From positions 62,001 through 126,000 of the forward strand of contig CAUJCM010000001.1 of NCBI GenBank assembly GCA_963169655.1: 64,000 nucleotides of DNA. Reading direction: 5' to 3'. This document shows, one piece after another, positions 20,624-33,800 of the stretch (position 1 is the stretch's first letter; each line of letters starts with the position of its first letter). The translations under genes were made by a program, and so were the position numbers. This DNA comes from Patescibacteria group bacterium (lineage in GTDB: Bacteria > Patescibacteriota > Gracilibacteria > UBA1369). The notes under the pieces were generated by a model. The model was not told the origin of the DNA. It ran no database searches and worked only from the letters and a program-made list of their open reading frames with translations.

Positions 20624-20956
20624 TTAACTTTCTTTTTGCAGCATTCTAATTTCTATGTCTACTCCAGCTGGTAAGCTCAAATTTGTTAATGAGTCTACTG
20701 TTTTTGGAGTACTTTCAGTTATGTCTATTAATCTTTTATGTGTACGAATTTCGTATTGATCTCTTGAGTTTTTATGAACAAAAGTTGATCTGTTTACTGT
20801 AATTTTTTCAATTTTAGTAGGCAATGGAATAGGTCCTGCTACAATTGCTCCTGTTCTTTCTGCTGTATCTATGATTAATTTAGCCGAATCATCTACAATT
20901 TTATGATCATATGCTTGAATTTTGATTCGAATCTTTTGTTTACCTGATGTTGCCAT
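20624..20956 (-). CDS. rpsJ: 30S ribosomal protein S10
   Basis: [40 protein letters not shown]. Confidence 0.97.
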   Translation of the reverse strand: MATSGKQKIRIKIQAYDHKIVDDSAKLIIDTAERTGAIVAGPIPLPTKIEKITVNRSTFVHKNSRDQYEIRTHKRLIDITESTPKTVDSLTNLSLPAGVDIEIRMLQKES

Positions 20957-20980
20957 TGCTTACTAAAATTTAATATTTAA

Positions 20981-22165
20981 TTATTTAATAATTTTTGTTA
21001 CTACCCCTGCACCTACTGTTCTTCCACCTTCACGGATAGCAAATCTCAAATTATCGTTGATAGCTACTGGTACTGATAATGTAATTGTCATTTTAATATC
21101 ATCACCTGGCATTACCATTTCTACTCCTGCAGGTAATTCAATTGCACCAGTTACATCAGTAGTTCTAATATAGAATTGAGGTTTATAACCTTTGAAGAAT
21201 GGAGTATGACGACCACCTTCATCTTTTGTTAATACATAAACTTGAGCTTCAAATTGTGTATGTGGAGTGATTGAGCCTGTTTTTGCTAATACCATTCCTC
21301 TTTCAATATCTTCTCTTTCAACACCACGAAGTAATAGACCTACATTATCTCCAGCTTGTCCTTGATCTAATAATTTTTTAAACATTTCGACTCCAGTTAC
21401 TACAGTTTTTCTTGTATCTCTAATCCCAACAATTTCAACTTCTTCATTTACTTTAACAACACCTGTTTCAATTCTTCCTGTAGCTACAGTTCCACGACCT
21501 TTAATTGAGAAGACGTCTTCCACAGCCATCATGAATGGTTTGTCTAATTCACGTACTGGTTCTGGTATGAAGTTATCTAAAGCATCTAATAAATCTTGAA
21601 TAGGTTTAGTTGCTACTGGATCTGTTGGATTTTCAAGAGCTTTAAGAGCTGAACCTCGGATTACTGGAGTATTTGCTCCATCATAACCATATTTTGTTAA
21701 TAAATCACGAACTTCCATTTCAGATAAATCAGCTATTTCTGGATCTGCCATATCCATTTTATTTAAGAATACGACAATATATGGAACATTAACTTGTTTT
21801 GCTAAAAGGATATGTTCACGAGTTTGAGGCATTGGACCATCAGCAGCAGAACATACTAAAATAGCACCATCCATTTGAGCTGCACCAGTAATCATGTTTT
21901 TAACATAATCGGCGTGACCAGGACAATCAACGTGAGCATAATGCCTTTTTTCAGTTTCATATTCCTGATGTGATGTATTAATAGTAATACCACGAGTTCT
22001 TTCTTCTGGAGCATTGTCAATTTCATCATATTTTCTTGCTTTTGCTCTACCTTGTGCAGCACTATAAGTTGTAATTGCAGCTGTTAAAGTAGTTTTACCA
22101 TGGTCTACGTGACCGATTGTACCAACGTTAACGTGTGGTTTATTTCTTTGAAATACTTCACTCAT
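20981..22165 (-). CDS. tuf: Elongation factor Tu
   Basis: [24 protein letters not shown]...[39 protein letters not shown]. Confidence 0.98.
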   Translation of the reverse strand: MSEVFQRNKPHVNVGTIGHVDHGKTTLTAAITTYSAAQGRAKARKYDEIDNAPEERTRGITINTSHQEYETEKRHYAHVDCPGHADYVKNMITGAAQMDGAILVCSAADGPMPQTREHILLAKQVNVPYIVVFLNKMDMADPEIADLSEMEVRDLLTKYGYDGANTPVIRGSALKALENPTDPVATKPIQDLLDALDNFIPEPVRELDKPFMMAVEDVFSIKGRGTVATGRIETGVVKVNEEVEIVGIRDTRKTVVTGVEMFKKLLDQGQAGDNVGLLLRGVEREDIERGMVLAKTGSITPHTQFEAQVYVLTKDEGGRHTPFFKGYKPQFYIRTTDVTGAIELPAGVEMVMPGDDIKMTITLSVPVAINDNLRFAIREGGRTVGAGVVTKIIK

Positions 22166-22260
22166 ATATTTAACAAGTTATAAATAATATATTGTCTTCT
22201 TGTGGACAAATGCCACGTGATATTAGCCGAAAAGTTTTATGATTGCAATAGTTTTTTTTA

Positions 22261-24336
22261 TTATGATTTTGCTCTTTCAGCAATGATCTTTTCAGCTACA
22301 TTACCTGGTACTCTTTCATATCTATCAAACTCCATAGCATAGCCAGCTCTACCTTGAGAAAGAGATCTTAAGTCTGTTGCGTAACCAAACATTTCTGCTA
22401 ATGGAACATAAGCTGAAATTACTTTTGCCATACCTCTATTAGAAGTTTCGTAAATTTGACCTCTTCGTGAAGATAAATTTCCCATTACATCTCCAAAATA
22501 TTCATCTGGAGTAGTAACTTCTACTTTCATAATTGGTTCAAGAATAATAGGGTTAGCAGACCTAACGGCTTTTTGGAAGGCTAAAGATCCTGCAATTTTA
22601 AATGATAATTCATTGGAGTCTACATCGTGATATGAACCATCATATAATTCAACTTTAACATCTACTATTGGGAACCCAGCTTGAATACCACGTGTTAATG
22701 CTTCTTGTACTCCTTTATCTACTGCAGGAATAAATTCTCTTGGTATTCTTCCACCAACAACACTATTAATAAATTCATACCCCTTTCCAGGTTCTTGTGG
22801 AGATACATTCATTAAAACGTGTCCATATTGACCGCGTCCACCAGATTGTTTTGCATATTTTTCTTCAGATTTTACTGGGATAGTGATAGTTTCTCTATAA
22901 GCTACTTGAGGTTTACCTATATTTGCTTCTACTTTAAATTCTCTCTTCATTCTTTCAACTAAGATTTCAAGATGTAATTCTCCCATACCTTCAATAAGAG
23001 TTTGGCTTGTTTCTTCGTCTGTTGAAACTCTGAATGTTGGATCTTCTTCAGCCAGTTTATGAAGTGCAAGACCCATTTTTTCTTGGTCTGCTTTAGTTTT
23101 TGGTTCGATTGCAATTTTAATAACTGGTTCTGGGAAATCGATTGATTCAAGTAATATTGGATGTTTTTCGTCAGCTAATGTATGGCCTGTTAATGTATCT
23201 TTTAAACCGACTAATGCTGCTATATCTCCTGCATGTACTTCTTTGATTTCTTCTCTTTGGTTAGCATGCATTTGTAATATTCTACCAATTCTTTCTTTTT
23301 TACCATTATTCATATTGGTGACATAACTACCTGATTGGAGAATGCCAGAATAAACACGGAAGAAAGCTATTTTTCCAACATAAGGATCTGTGGCTATTTT
23401 AAAAACTATAGCAGAAAGTGGCTCTTCATTAATTAATTTTCTTGTTTCTTCTTCTCCTGTATCTGGATTAGTTCCTTTGATAGTTCCTAAATCTTCAGGA
23501 GATGGTAAATAATCTACTACAGCATCAAGAACTAATTGAACACCTTTGTTTGCTAGAGAAGTACCACACATTACTGGGAATATTTGTGTTTTTAATACTG
23601 CTTTTCTTAGGGCTTGTTTTAATTCATCAGTATTTATTGTTTCACCAGCTAAATATTTCTCCATTAAGATATCATCTGTTTCTGCTACTTTTTCAATTAA
23701 AGCATTTTTATATTCAGCAACTTGGCTTTTCATATTTTCTGGAATTGCAATTTCATTAACTTGTTCCCCAAATTTTCCATTAAATTCATAACATTTTTCT
23801 GCAACTAAATCGATGATAGCTCTAAAATCACTTTCTGTTCCAACAGGTAATTGAATAGCAATAGCGTCTTTGGATAGTCTTTCGTTAATAGATTTGATTG
23901 TCATAAAGAAATCGCTACCAATTTTATCCATTTTATTGGCGAAAGCTAGTCTGGGTACTTGATATTTATCTGCTTGTCTCCAAACAGTTTCTGTTTGAGG
24001 TTCAACTCCTTGTGATGAATCAAAAACTACTACACCTCCATCTAAAACTCTCATGGATCTTTCTACTTCAGCAGTAAAATCAACGTGACCTGGTGTATCA
24101 ATCAAATTAAATCTGTGGTCTTTCCATTTACAAGTTGTAGCAGCTGAAGTAATTGTAATACCTCTTTCTCTTTCTTGATCCATCCAATCCATTGTAGCTT
24201 CTCCTTCATGTGTTTCACCTATTTTGTGATTTTTTCCTGTGTAAAATAAAATTCTTTCTGAAGTTGTGGTTTTACCAGCATCAATATGGGCAATAATACC
24301 AAAGTTTCTAAGACGAGCAATATCGGGGTTAGACAT
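22261..24336 (-). CDS. fusA: Elongation factor G
   Basis: [58 protein letters not shown]. Confidence 0.98.
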   Translation of the reverse strand: MSNPDIARLRNFGIIAHIDAGKTTTSERILFYTGKNHKIGETHEGEATMDWMDQERERGITITSAATTCKWKDHRFNLIDTPGHVDFTAEVERSMRVLDGGVVVFDSSQGVEPQTETVWRQADKYQVPRLAFANKMDKIGSDFFMTIKSINERLSKDAIAIQLPVGTESDFRAIIDLVAEKCYEFNGKFGEQVNEIAIPENMKSQVAEYKNALIEKVAETDDILMEKYLAGETINTDELKQALRKAVLKTQIFPVMCGTSLANKGVQLVLDAVVDYLPSPEDLGTIKGTNPDTGEEETRKLINEEPLSAIVFKIATDPYVGKIAFFRVYSGILQSGSYVTNMNNGKKERIGRILQMHANQREEIKEVHAGDIAALVGLKDTLTGHTLADEKHPILLESIDFPEPVIKIAIEPKTKADQEKMGLALHKLAEEDPTFRVSTDEETSQTLIEGMGELHLEILVERMKREFKVEANIGKPQVAYRETITIPVKSEEKYAKQSGGRGQYGHVLMNVSPQEPGKGYEFINSVVGGRIPREFIPAVDKGVQEALTRGIQAGFPIVDVKVELYDGSYHDVDSNELSFKIAGSLAFQKAVRSANPIILEPIMKVEVTTPDEYFGDVMGNLSSRRGQIYETSNRGMAKVISAYVPLAEMFGYATDLRSLSQGRAGYAMEFDRYERVPGNVAEKIIAERAKS

Positions 24337-24373
24337 ACTATTTAGTGATTAATTTTAAATAAATTGTGCGGCT

Positions 24374-24401
24374 ATTATAATTTTTCTTTATTTGAAGTCA
24401 A
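24374..24401 (-). promoter_or_regulatory. Sigma70-type promoter for fusA-tuf-S10-spc block
   Basis: Minus strand TTGACT (24401-24396) - 16 bp - TATAAT (24379-24374), about 38 bp upstream of the fusA ATG. Confidence 0.75.
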
Positions 24402-24459
24402 GAAAAGCTGGTGATTTAAGATGCTAGATTTCCTATCTTGGGAGGATTGTTTAGTTTAA

Positions 24460-25359
24460 GTGTTGATTATGCTTTTTGAAATAAAGCCTATTTTATGGTA
24501 TAATTTAAAGATTATTTTATTTCATTTTGTAGTGAAAAAATACCAATTAATTAATATTTTGTTTAAAGGAATTGCTGTAATATTTGTGAATATTTTAATG
24601 ATTTCTGTGGTTTTTGCTCAAATAAGTTCTTCTGCCAATTATAATATGGTAGATTTTTTGAACTCTGAAGCTTCTTTAGATACAACAAGTAATTCTTATC
24701 AATTAAATGATAGTATTGATTATTATGGTGGAGTTAGTTCTGGTAATAATTATGTGGAATGTACAGGTGATTATGCTGTGCTAAGTAATTGTGGGCAAGT
24801 GGTAGATAATAGTGGTGGTGGATCTGGAGGTGGTTCAGGCGGAGGAGGTACTGGAGGAGGGAGTGGTACTATTGATTGTATTTTGACAGATAGTTGTGAT
24901 AAGGAAGAAAAAGAGGAAATTATTCCTGAGGAGGGGCCCGAATTTAAATTACCTGATATTGAAGAACCAAGAGAAAAAATTAAGTCTGAGGTAATTCCAG
25001 AAGTTCATCCTGCACCTATGAAACCAATTTATAAGCCTTTGACACAAGAGTTTGTTATTGAAGATGCCGGTGTGGGGATAATTAAAGAGGCACCAGAGGA
25101 TTTATTTTGTGAAGATTTAGTTTGTGTTGAATATGACAATTTAAAGCCGAGTGCTATGAAATTAGAACTTAATAATGGTGCTTTTTGTAAAATATATCTG
25201 TTTGGAAGCTATCAATTTTTAATTGATTGTAGGAGTCTAGTGTTAATTTTAATTTTGATTGCTTTAAGTGTGTTGGCTTTGAGTGGTATATTTTTTGAAA
25301 AGGAAATTTTTGAACGATCATATTTAACTCAAAAAAATAAAATAAAAAAAGGCTCTTAA
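24460..25359 (+). CDS. Predicted secreted/membrane-anchored protein: N-terminal hydrophobic segment, NY...GG.SS..NY motif, Gly/Ser linker, Cys-containing region, C-terminal TM
   Basis: FVNILMISVVFAQISSSANYN signal-like start, GGGSGGGSGGGGTGGGSG linker, LVLILILIALSVLALSGIFF TM near C-terminus; only + strand gene inside the str/S10 block. Confidence 0.75.
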   Translation: MLIMLFEIKPILWYNLKIILFHFVVKKYQLINILFKGIAVIFVNILMISVVFAQISSSANYNMVDFLNSEASLDTTSNSYQLNDSIDYYGGVSSGNNYVECTGDYAVLSNCGQVVDNSGGGSGGGSGGGGTGGGSGTIDCILTDSCDKEEKEEIIPEEGPEFKLPDIEEPREKIKSEVIPEVHPAPMKPIYKPLTQEFVIEDAGVGIIKEAPEDLFCEDLVCVEYDNLKPSAMKLELNNGAFCKIYLFGSYQFLIDCRSLVLILILIALSVLALSGIFFEKEIFERSYLTQKNKIKKGS

Positions 25360-25377
25360 TTATATAAAAGCCTTTTT
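25346..25377. terminator. Bidirectional intrinsic terminator between the 24460 gene (+) and rpsG (-)
   Basis: aaaaaggct ... agccttttt hairpin with flanking A and T tracts. Confidence 0.8.
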
Positions 25378-25395
25378 CCCTTAAAAATATATTTT

Positions 25396-25851
25396 TTAGT
25401 ATCTTGCGTAATGAGCAAAAGCTTTATTTGCTTGAGCCATTTTATTAACATCATCTCTCTTTTTTATGGCTGCTCCTTCTCCGTTGGAAGCTTGAATTAA
25501 TTCTTCAGCTAATTTTTTTGCCATTGGTGCATTTCTTTTTGAACGGCAAATTCCTAAAATCCATCTTATACTTAAAGTTACTTGTCTTTTAGGTTTAACT
25601 TCCATTGGTATTTGATATACAGCACCACCAATTCTTTTTGCTTTAACTTCTAAAGTTGGCTTAACTGTATCAATAGCTTTTTCAAAAATCTTGATAGGAT
25701 CTTTATGTCCTTTTTGACTAATGAGATCTAGAGCATCTTTAAATATACGTTGAGCAGTGCTTTTTTTGCCTTGCTTCATGATACCGTTTACAAACTTTTC
25801 TTGAAGAGCAGATGAATCTTCTGAAATTATATTTAATCTTTTCTGAGCCAT
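25396..25851 (-). CDS. rpsG: 30S ribosomal protein S7
   Basis: KFVNGIMKQGKKSTAQRIFKDALDLI...VKAKRIGGAVYQIPMEVKPKRQ. Confidence 0.97.
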   Translation of the reverse strand: MAQKRLNIISEDSSALQEKFVNGIMKQGKKSTAQRIFKDALDLISQKGHKDPIKIFEKAIDTVKPTLEVKAKRIGGAVYQIPMEVKPKRQVTLSIRWILGICRSKRNAPMAKKLAEELIQASNGEGAAIKKRDDVNKMAQANKAFAHYARY

Positions 25852-25886
25852 TTTTCAATGAATTATTAAATGAATACTAAAAATTA

Positions 25887-26303
25887 TTATTGTTGTTTTG
25901 GTTTCTTTGTACCATATCGAGATCGACCTTGTCTTCTTTCATTAACACCTTGTGTGTCTAACACGCCTCTAACAATATGATAACGAACACCTGGTAAATC
26001 TTTAACTCTACCTCCTCTAATCATTACTACACTATGTTCTTGTAAATTATGACCTTCTCCAGGAATATATGCATTTACTTCTAAACCATTTGTAAGTCTA
26101 ACTTTAGCAAATTTTCTTAAAGCAGAGTTTGGTTTTTTTGGAGTCATAGTTCCTACTTTAATACAAACACCTCTTCTGAATGGGCTTGGATTATGTACTG
26201 ATCTGTTTTTAATTGTATTCATAGTTGTGAGCAAAGCAGGGGATTTGCTTTTTCTGATTTTTGCTTTTCGTGGCTTACGAATTAATTGATTTATTGTTGG
26301 CAT
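25887..26303 (-). CDS. rpsL: 30S ribosomal protein S12
   Basis: [13 protein letters not shown]...[65 protein letters not shown]. Confidence 0.98.
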   Translation of the reverse strand: MPTINQLIRKPRKAKIRKSKSPALLTTMNTIKNRSVHNPSPFRRGVCIKVGTMTPKKPNSALRKFAKVRLTNGLEVNAYIPGEGHNLQEHSVVMIRGGRVKDLPGVRYHIVRGVLDTQGVNERRQGRSRYGTKKPKQQ

Positions 26304-26384
26304 ATCTGATTATTAATTTTATGACTTATTATAATTTATAGTGGCCACAATTTACACAAGGCAATTGTGGATTGCAAGTTATTT

Positions 26385-29300
26385 TTATATGACAGGGTAG
26401 AATTTCTCTTTTTCTTTAGTTGCTTCTTGAATTTCTTGATTTTGTTCAACTTGAAATTCTGGATGACGTTTTAGGAATGTTTCACCGGCTGGAATTAATT
26501 TACCAATGATAACATTTTCTTTTAGTCCTTCTAAATTATCTACTTTATTTGTTGTAGACGCTTCTACTAAAACTCTGATGGTTTCTTGGAATGAAGCTGC
26601 AGATAACCAGCTGTCTGTATGTAGAGATATTCGAGTGAGTCCTAATAATAGTCTTTCAGCAATAGCGTGTTTCTTATTTTCAGATTCCATTTGTTGATTG
26701 ATATTTTCAAACTCTAGGATATCAATGATTTCACCTGGTAAATAATTTGTATCTCCTGCATCAATAATTCTGACTTTTGATAACATTTGTCTTGCGATGA
26801 TTTCGATATGTTTGTCATTGATAGTTTGACCTTGTGATGCATAAATTCCTTGTACTTCTGATACTAAATATTTTTGAGTTGTATAAATATCTGTGAGTTC
26901 AATCAAATCTCTTAGATTTAAATGTCCAGAAGTTAGGGCTTGTCCTTTATTTATTCTTTCACCACTTTTTACTTTAATAATTTTCCCAAATGGAACTTTG
27001 TATGTAGCAGACAAATTTTCCATACTTTTTATGGTAATGAAATTTGTGCTTACATCAATAATTTTCCCGTTATATTCCGCTTTGATTGAATTTTTACTAG
27101 ATGGTGATTTAGCAATAACTTCTTTTTCTTTTACAATGTCGCCTTTTTTAACGATTGCTTCGAGATCTGAAATTAATTGATATTTCTTTTCAACTGGTTC
27201 TTCTGTGGTGATAGTAATTTCACTTAATTGATCTTTAGTAGTAATTTTGGCAATACCATTTAGATGAGCCATAATGGCCGGTGATTTTGGACTTCTTGCT
27301 TCAAATAATTCTTCAACACGAGTTAAACCTTGAGTGATATCTCCTTCTTCAGAAGCTACACCTCCCATGTGGAAAGTTCTCATAGTTAATTGTGTTCCAG
27401 GTTCACCGATTGACTGTGCTGCAATAATACCTACTGGAGTTCCTGGTACGACTGTTTTATTTGTTCCTAAATCTCTACCATAACATTGAACACAAATTCC
27501 ACCACGTGTTTTACAAGTCATTACTGATCTTACTTGTACTTCTTGAATAGCATTTTTTTCAATTAATTTTAAGATGATTTTATCAATTTCAGTTCCTTTT
27601 GTAGCAAGGACTTCCCCAGTTTTTGGATTAATAATATCTCCAGCTAAAATACGACCATAAATTCTGTTTTCCATTTTTTCTCCAATTCGATCTGATTCAG
27701 CTTGAGTAACTGTGTGGGAATGTGTTGAACCGCAATCTAGCTCTTTAATGATAATATCTTGAACTGAGTCTACTAGACGACGAGTTAAGTGACCTGCTTC
27801 AGCTGTACGAAGAGCGGTATCAGCTTTACCTTTACGTCCTCCATGAGTAGCGATAAAGAATTCAAGAATTGAGAATCCTTCTTTTAAATTAGCTTGAATA
27901 GGCAATTCAATTGTTCGTCCTGATGGGTTACTTACTAGACCTTTCATACCGCATAATTGTGTGACTTGTCCCCAACTTCCACGAGCACCAGAATCAATCA
28001 TATAATAAATATCATTTTCTTGATCAATACTATTAACCATTATCTTAGTAATATCATTTTTTGCTTTTGACCAGGTTTTAATAGTTTGATTGTATCTTTC
28101 GCTTTCAGTAATTAAACCACTTTGATATAAAGTAGATATTCTTTTAATTTGTGATGATGCTTCAGCTATAATTTCATCTTTAGCTTCTGGAACTATCATA
28201 TCTGAAGAAGCAATAGATAAACCAGAGTATGTGGCAAATTCAAAACCAATACGTTTTAAATGATCAACTAAGATTGCAACTTTTTTACCTCCAACGATTT
28301 GGAAGGCGTCATTGAGTAGTGATCCTAGTTGTTTTTTACCAAATGTATGATTGTAGTAAGGCATTTCTTCTGGTAGGAAGCTATTAAAGATTAATCTTCC
28401 TAAAGTAGTCTCTTGAGTTTGTCCTCTGAATCTAGCTGTAATTTTTGCTTGTAGATGTAAATATCCTTCTCTCCAAGCCATAATTGCTTCATTTATATCT
28501 GTATAAATAGTACCTTCTCCTTTTTTACCAGGAGTTTCTTTTGTTAAATAATAACAACCAAGCACCATATCTTGTACTGGAGTTACAATTGGTTCTCCAG
28601 CTGATGGTTTATGAAGATTATTATTTGCAGCTATGAGGTTTTTAGCTTCCTCTTGAGCTGGTTTTGATAATGGTAAATGAACGGCCATTTGATCTCCATC
28701 AAAGTCAGCATTAAACGCTGTACAAACCATTGGATGAATTTGAATAGCTTTACCTTCTACTAATATTGGTTTGAATGCTTGAATACCAAGACGGTGTAAA
28801 GTTGGAGCTCTGTTTAAGAGTACATATCTATTTTGGGTAACTTCATCTAAAATATCCCAAACAATTTTCTCACCAGATTGAATTAATTTTTCAGAACTTT
28901 TGATATTGTGAGTATGTCCATCTCTTATTAATCTTCCAATTACGAATGGCTTGAATAGTTCTAGAGCCATTTGTTTTGGTAATCCACATTGATCTAATTT
29001 TAACCATGGGCCTACTACAATTACTGAACGACCTGAATAATCAACTCTTTTACCAAGTAAGTTTTGACGGAAGCGACCTTGTTTTCCTTTAAGCATATCT
29101 GAGAGTGAACGAAGTTTTCTCTTGTCACCTGAATTGAATACTGTTTTCCCTGCTCTTGCTGAATTATTTAAAAGTGTATCAACAGCTTCTTGAAGCATTC
29201 TTTTTTCATTTCTGGAAATTACTTCTGGAGCGCCGATAGACATTAATCGTTTTAAGCGATTATTTCTGTTGATAACTCTTCTATATAAATCGTTTAAATC

Positions 29301-30341
29301 TGATGCTGCAAATCTACCTCCATCAAGTTGCACCATTGGTCTTAAATCTGGTGGAATTACTGGAAGAACAGTCATTACCATCCATTCAGGTTTGATATTG
29401 GCTTTATGTAAACTTCCTGCAAGTTTTAATCTTTTAATTACTTTCTTTTGTTTTTGGCCTGCTGATTTTATGAGTTCTACTTCTAAATCTTGAATTAATT
29501 TTGCTAAATCAATATTTTGAATAATATTTCTGATTGCTTCAGCACCAATACCAACTTTAAAAATATGACCAAACTTAGTAGATAATTCTCTATATTCTAA
29601 TTCTGAATAAATGGTTGTAATATTAATTTTTTCTAATTGATCTTTAGTTTTCTTGTTTTGACTATCAAGCTCATCTAGTTTTTGAGCATATTCTTTTTCT
29701 AGTTTTTCTATTTCTTTTTTATCTTTTTTAGAATTAGCATCTGCAATTAATTTAGCCGCTTCGTCTTGTAATTTTTTTCTTAATGCTTTGTATTCATTGT
29801 TTAATTGAGTTTTAGCTTCTTCTTTTGCATTCTGATCTACATCTGTGACAATATATGCTGCAAAATATACAACTTGCTCAATAGATTTAATTGGTAAGTC
29901 AAGAAGTAAACCAATTCTTGAAGGAGTTGATCTTAAAAACCAAATATGAGTAACTGGTACGGCTAATTTTATATGCCCCATTCTTGAGCGCCTTACTGAA
30001 GAGTGGGTCACTTCAACTCCACATTTTTCACAAATTATACCTTTATATCTTATTCTTTTATATTTTCCACAATAACATTCCCAGTTTTTTGTAGGACCAA
30101 AAATCTTTTCACAGAATAAACCATCTCTTTCTGGTTTTTGAGTTCTGTAATTTATTGTTTCTGGTTTTTTTACTTCTCCAAATGACCAGCCAAGAACCTC
30201 TTCAGGTGATGCAATGGATATTGATATTTTATCAAAAGCATCATTGTGATTATGCTCTCTATTGTTGTTGTTTTGAGAATTTGTAGAGCGAGATTCTTTA
30301 TGATCTGAATTAGTTTGTGTTAATGTATCATTTTGATTCAT
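26385..30341 (-). CDS. rpoC: DNA-directed RNA polymerase subunit beta'
   Basis: [19 protein letters not shown] active site; [24 protein letters not shown] zinc finger. Confidence 0.98.
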   Translation of the reverse strand: MNQNDTLTQTNSDHKESRSTNSQNNNNREHNHNDAFDKISISIASPEEVLGWSFGEVKKPETINYRTQKPERDGLFCEKIFGPTKNWECYCGKYKRIRYKGIICEKCGVEVTHSSVRRSRMGHIKLAVPVTHIWFLRSTPSRIGLLLDLPIKSIEQVVYFAAYIVTDVDQNAKEEAKTQLNNEYKALRKKLQDEAAKLIADANSKKDKKEIEKLEKEYAQKLDELDSQNKKTKDQLEKINITTIYSELEYRELSTKFGHIFKVGIGAEAIRNIIQNIDLAKLIQDLEVELIKSAGQKQKKVIKRLKLAGSLHKANIKPEWMVMTVLPVIPPDLRPMVQLDGGRFAASDLNDLYRRVINRNNRLKRLMSIGAPEVISRNEKRMLQEAVDTLLNNSARAGKTVFNSGDKRKLRSLSDMLKGKQGRFRQNLLGKRVDYSGRSVIVVGPWLKLDQCGLPKQMALELFKPFVIGRLIRDGHTHNIKSSEKLIQSGEKIVWDILDEVTQNRYVLLNRAPTLHRLGIQAFKPILVEGKAIQIHPMVCTAFNADFDGDQMAVHLPLSKPAQEEAKNLIAANNNLHKPSAGEPIVTPVQDMVLGCYYLTKETPGKKGEGTIYTDINEAIMAWREGYLHLQAKITARFRGQTQETTLGRLIFNSFLPEEMPYYNHTFGKKQLGSLLNDAFQIVGGKKVAILVDHLKRIGFEFATYSGLSIASSDMIVPEAKDEIIAEASSQIKRISTLYQSGLITESERYNQTIKTWSKAKNDITKIMVNSIDQENDIYYMIDSGARGSWGQVTQLCGMKGLVSNPSGRTIELPIQANLKEGFSILEFFIATHGGRKGKADTALRTAEAGHLTRRLVDSVQDIIIKELDCGSTHSHTVTQAESDRIGEKMENRIYGRILAGDIINPKTGEVLATKGTEIDKIILKLIEKNAIQEVQVRSVMTCKTRGGICVQCYGRDLGTNKTVVPGTPVGIIAAQSIGEPGTQLTMRTFHMGGVASEEGDITQGLTRVEELFEARSPKSPAIMAHLNGIAKITTKDQLSEITITTEEPVEKKYQLISDLEAIVKKGDIVKEKEVIAKSPSSKNSIKAEYNGKIIDVSTNFITIKSMENLSATYKVPFGKIIKVKSGERINKGQALTSGHLNLRDLIELTDIYTTQKYLVSEVQGIYASQGQTINDKHIEIIARQMLSKVRIIDAGDTNYLPGEIIDILEFENINQQMESENKKHAIAERLLLGLTRISLHTDSWLSAASFQETIRVLVEASTTNKVDNLEGLKENVIIGKLIPAGETFLKRHPEFQVEQNQEIQEATKEKEKFYPVI

Positions 30342-30374
30342 GAAATTGTTGTTATATTTTTAAACTAAAGTTTT

Positions 30375-30815
30375 TTAAATTTCTAAATTTGAGTTAATAT
30401 CGATATTGTTAGGAAAGTCGGTAGGTTGTTGTGAGTTTTCATAGGCTTCTTCTGGTAATTCTTCGTTGTTTTGATAAGAAGAATTTTTTTGATTTAATAA
30501 AATTAAATCCTGAATAACTATTTCTGTTTTATATCTTTTACTACCTGAGTCATCTAACCAATTTCTTGTTTTTAAATACCCTTCTATGTAAATTAGTTCA
30601 CCTTTTTTTAATAAATTGCTACATATTTCTGCTAACTTTGCCCATGCTACTAAATCGTGATATTCGGTGAGATTGTGTTTTTGACTATCTTTAGATGTCC
30701 ATTCCCTGTTGGTTGCTATTGAGAAAGTGCATACGGCTTGACCATTTGGTGTTTGCTTTAATTCTGGATCTCTTGTTAAGTTACCGACTAAGATTACCTT
30801 ATTGACACTTCTCAT
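30375..30815 (-). CDS. ssb: Single-stranded DNA-binding protein
   Basis: MRSVNKVILVGNLTRDPELKQTPNGQAVCTFSIATNREW...GELIYIEGYLKTRNW. Confidence 0.95.
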   Translation of the reverse strand: MRSVNKVILVGNLTRDPELKQTPNGQAVCTFSIATNREWTSKDSQKHNLTEYHDLVAWAKLAEICSNLLKKGELIYIEGYLKTRNWLDDSGSKRYKTEIVIQDLILLNQKNSSYQNNEELPEEAYENSQQPTDFPNNIDINSNLEI

Positions 30816-30836
30816 AAGTTTTAATTAAGAATTATT

Positions 30837-33800
30837 TTATTCTTTTTCATCTTCTTCTGGTAAATTTGGTATGTCTAAATCGTCAAAGTCTTCTGGATTT
30901 TCATCAAGTTCTCGTAATTCTTCTTCTGTTGCATCAATGTCTTCAAGATTAATATCTTCTACTTCCATTTGCGCAAAATCTTCAAGATCGTGTAAGTCTC
31001 CTTCTTCCATAACTTCTTCAATTTCCATATCTTCGCTTTCTTGATCGGAAACAATAGAAATACCTGGAGCACTATGTTCAATATCTTCAGTTTCTGTGCC
31101 TTGTACAGCGAGTTTTATTGTAGATTCTGATTCAAGAGCTAGACTTGCTTTAGTTTCCTCATCTAATTCTGGGGCTTCATTTAATTCTGGGTTTACTTCA
31201 TATTCATCTTCATTGACTTCTTCGGAATTTTCAAATTTTACTGACAAACCTAAAGATTGAAGTTCTCTTACTAGAACATTGAATGATTCAGGAGTTTTTG
31301 GTCTTTTAATTGGCTCGTCTTTGACAATTGATTCATAGGCTTTAGCACGGCCATAAATATCATCTGATTTAATTGTTAACATTTCTTGTAAAGTATAGGC
31401 AGCTCCATAAGCTTCTAATGCCCAAACTTCCATTTCACCAAATCTTTGACCTCCATGTTGAGCTTTACCTCCTAGTGGTTGTTGGGTGACTAAAGAGTAA
31501 GGACCAACAGAACGGGCGTGAATTTTATCTTCAACAAGGTGAGATAATTTCATAATGTAAGCAATTCCTACTGTGGTTTCATGATCAAATGGCTCTCCAG
31601 TCATACCATCATATAATTGAGTTTTTCCATCTTTAGGTAATCCTGCTTTTTTAAGCTCTTCAGTAATTTGCTCATTTGTAACTCCACTTAAAGCTGGTGT
31701 TGCAACAGAAATACCTAATTTGCTTGCTGCCCAACCTAGGTGAACTTCTAAAATTTGTCCGATATTCATACGAGAAGATACTCCTAATGGGTTTAGAATG
31801 ATGTCTACTGGAGTTCCATCAGCTAAAAATGGCATATTTTCTTGAGGAACAATGATAGAAATAACACCTTTATTTCCATGTCTTCCAGCAACTTTGTCTC
31901 CAACAGAAATTTTTCTTGTTTGAGCTACATTAACTCTAATTTGTTGATTTACTCCAGTTGGCAATTCATCTCCATTTGCTCTTGTAAATATTTGAACTCC
32001 TACAACTTTTCCTCCTTCACCTCCAGGAAGTCTTAGCGAAGAATCTTTTACATCTCTTGCTTTATCCCCAAAAATTGCTCTAAGTAATCTTTCTTCAGCT
32101 GACAATTCAGTTTCACCTTTTGGAGTAATTTTACCTACTAAAATATCACCTTCGTGAACTGTGGCCCCAATTCTGACAATACCATTTTCATCTAGATCTT
32201 TTAAGCGGTTTTCACCAACATTTGGAATATCTCTAGTAATAACTTCTGGTCCTAATTTTGTATCACGTACATCAATAGTAAATGCTTCAATATGTACTGA
32301 GTCAAAATATCCATCTTTAACAATTCTGTCTGAAATGATTACGGCATCTTCATAGTTGTAACCTCTCCATGCCATATAGGCAACAAGTACATTTCTTCCA
32401 AGCGCTAATTCTCCATTTTCAGTTGCTGGGCCATCTGATAATACATCACCACGGCTAACTCTTTGCCCTTTATTAACTCTAGCTCTGTGGTGAATACAAG
32501 TAGATTGATTTGATCTTGTATAATTTTGGAGAGGATAAATAGATTTCTTACCATTGTCATAAATAACTACAATTTGTTCTGCATCAACATAAGAAACTGT
32601 TCCATTATCTTCTGCTAAATAAATTTGTCCTGAACTTTTAGCTACAATTTCTTCCATACCTGTACCAACGATTGGAGCGTCTGGAGATACTAAAGATACA
32701 GCTTGACGTTGCATGTTTGATCCCATTGAAGCACGAGTATTGTCATCATGTTCAAGGAAGGGGATTAAAGCAGTTGTTTCAGAAATAATTTGTTTTGGAG
32801 AAATATCCATGTGAGTGATATTTTTTGCAGGAACAAGTTCTGGTTCTCCTTTTTGTCTACCGGATACTAAAGAATCAATAATTTGACCTTGGTTATCTAG
32901 ATGTGTATTTGCTTGAGCTATTACTTTATTTTCGTCTTCATCTGCAGCATAATATCTGACTTCATCAGTCATATGTTTGAACACTTTGATTTCTGAATAG
33001 CCTAATTTTTTGATTTTTTCTATTTCTTTGTCACCTAGAATTGTTTCTCTTGGTAAAATGATTTTTTGAGTTTTTGGATCTAAAATATCATTTCTTAATT
33101 TTTTGTCTTTTAATTGTTTAATATCTTTGATGTCTATTGTATCATTCATTGTTCTATATGGTGTTTCGATGAATCCATATTTATTAATACGAGCATAAGT
33201 TGCTAAGTGAACTACTAAACCGATATTTGGACCTTCTGGTGTTGCAATAGGACAAATTCTTCCATAGTGAGATGCATGTACATCACGAACATCATAAGAG
33301 GCTCTTTCTCTTGTTAAACCTCCTGGTCCCATGGCTGATAAACGACGTTTATGTGCAAGTTCAGCTAAAGGATTAGTTTGATCCATGAATTGTGATAATT
33401 GTGAGCTAGCAAAAAATTCTCGAAGAGCAGCAGTAATTGGTCTTGAGTTAATTAATTGAGTTGGAGTCACTGTTTCAAGATCCATAACTGTCATACGATC
33501 TTTAGCAATACGGTCAGTTCTGAGTAAACCAACTCTAAATTTATTTTGTACTAACTCTCCAACAGCACGAATTCTTCTGTTTGATAAATGGTCAATATCA
33601 TCTTCATGTCCAATGCCATTATTTAGCTCTATTAAATGTTTGATTATTAAAATTAAATCATCAACTTGGAAAGTATGATATTCTTTAGTATTTGGAACAT
33701 TGAGATTAAACTTTTTGTTGAGTTTATATCTGGCAACTGGTCCCATATCATATTTTTTATAATCAAAGAACATAGATTGGACTAATGATTTTGCATTTTC

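Noticed and set aside
22166-22260. Possible hairpin GTGG-acaaatg-CCAC between fusA and tuf
   Set aside because: Stem is only 4-5 bp and no T tract; too weak to call a terminator or regulatory element.
22959-23150. 63-aa minus-strand ORF inside fusA
   Set aside because: Alternate frame of EF-G; low-complexity Lys/Gln composition.
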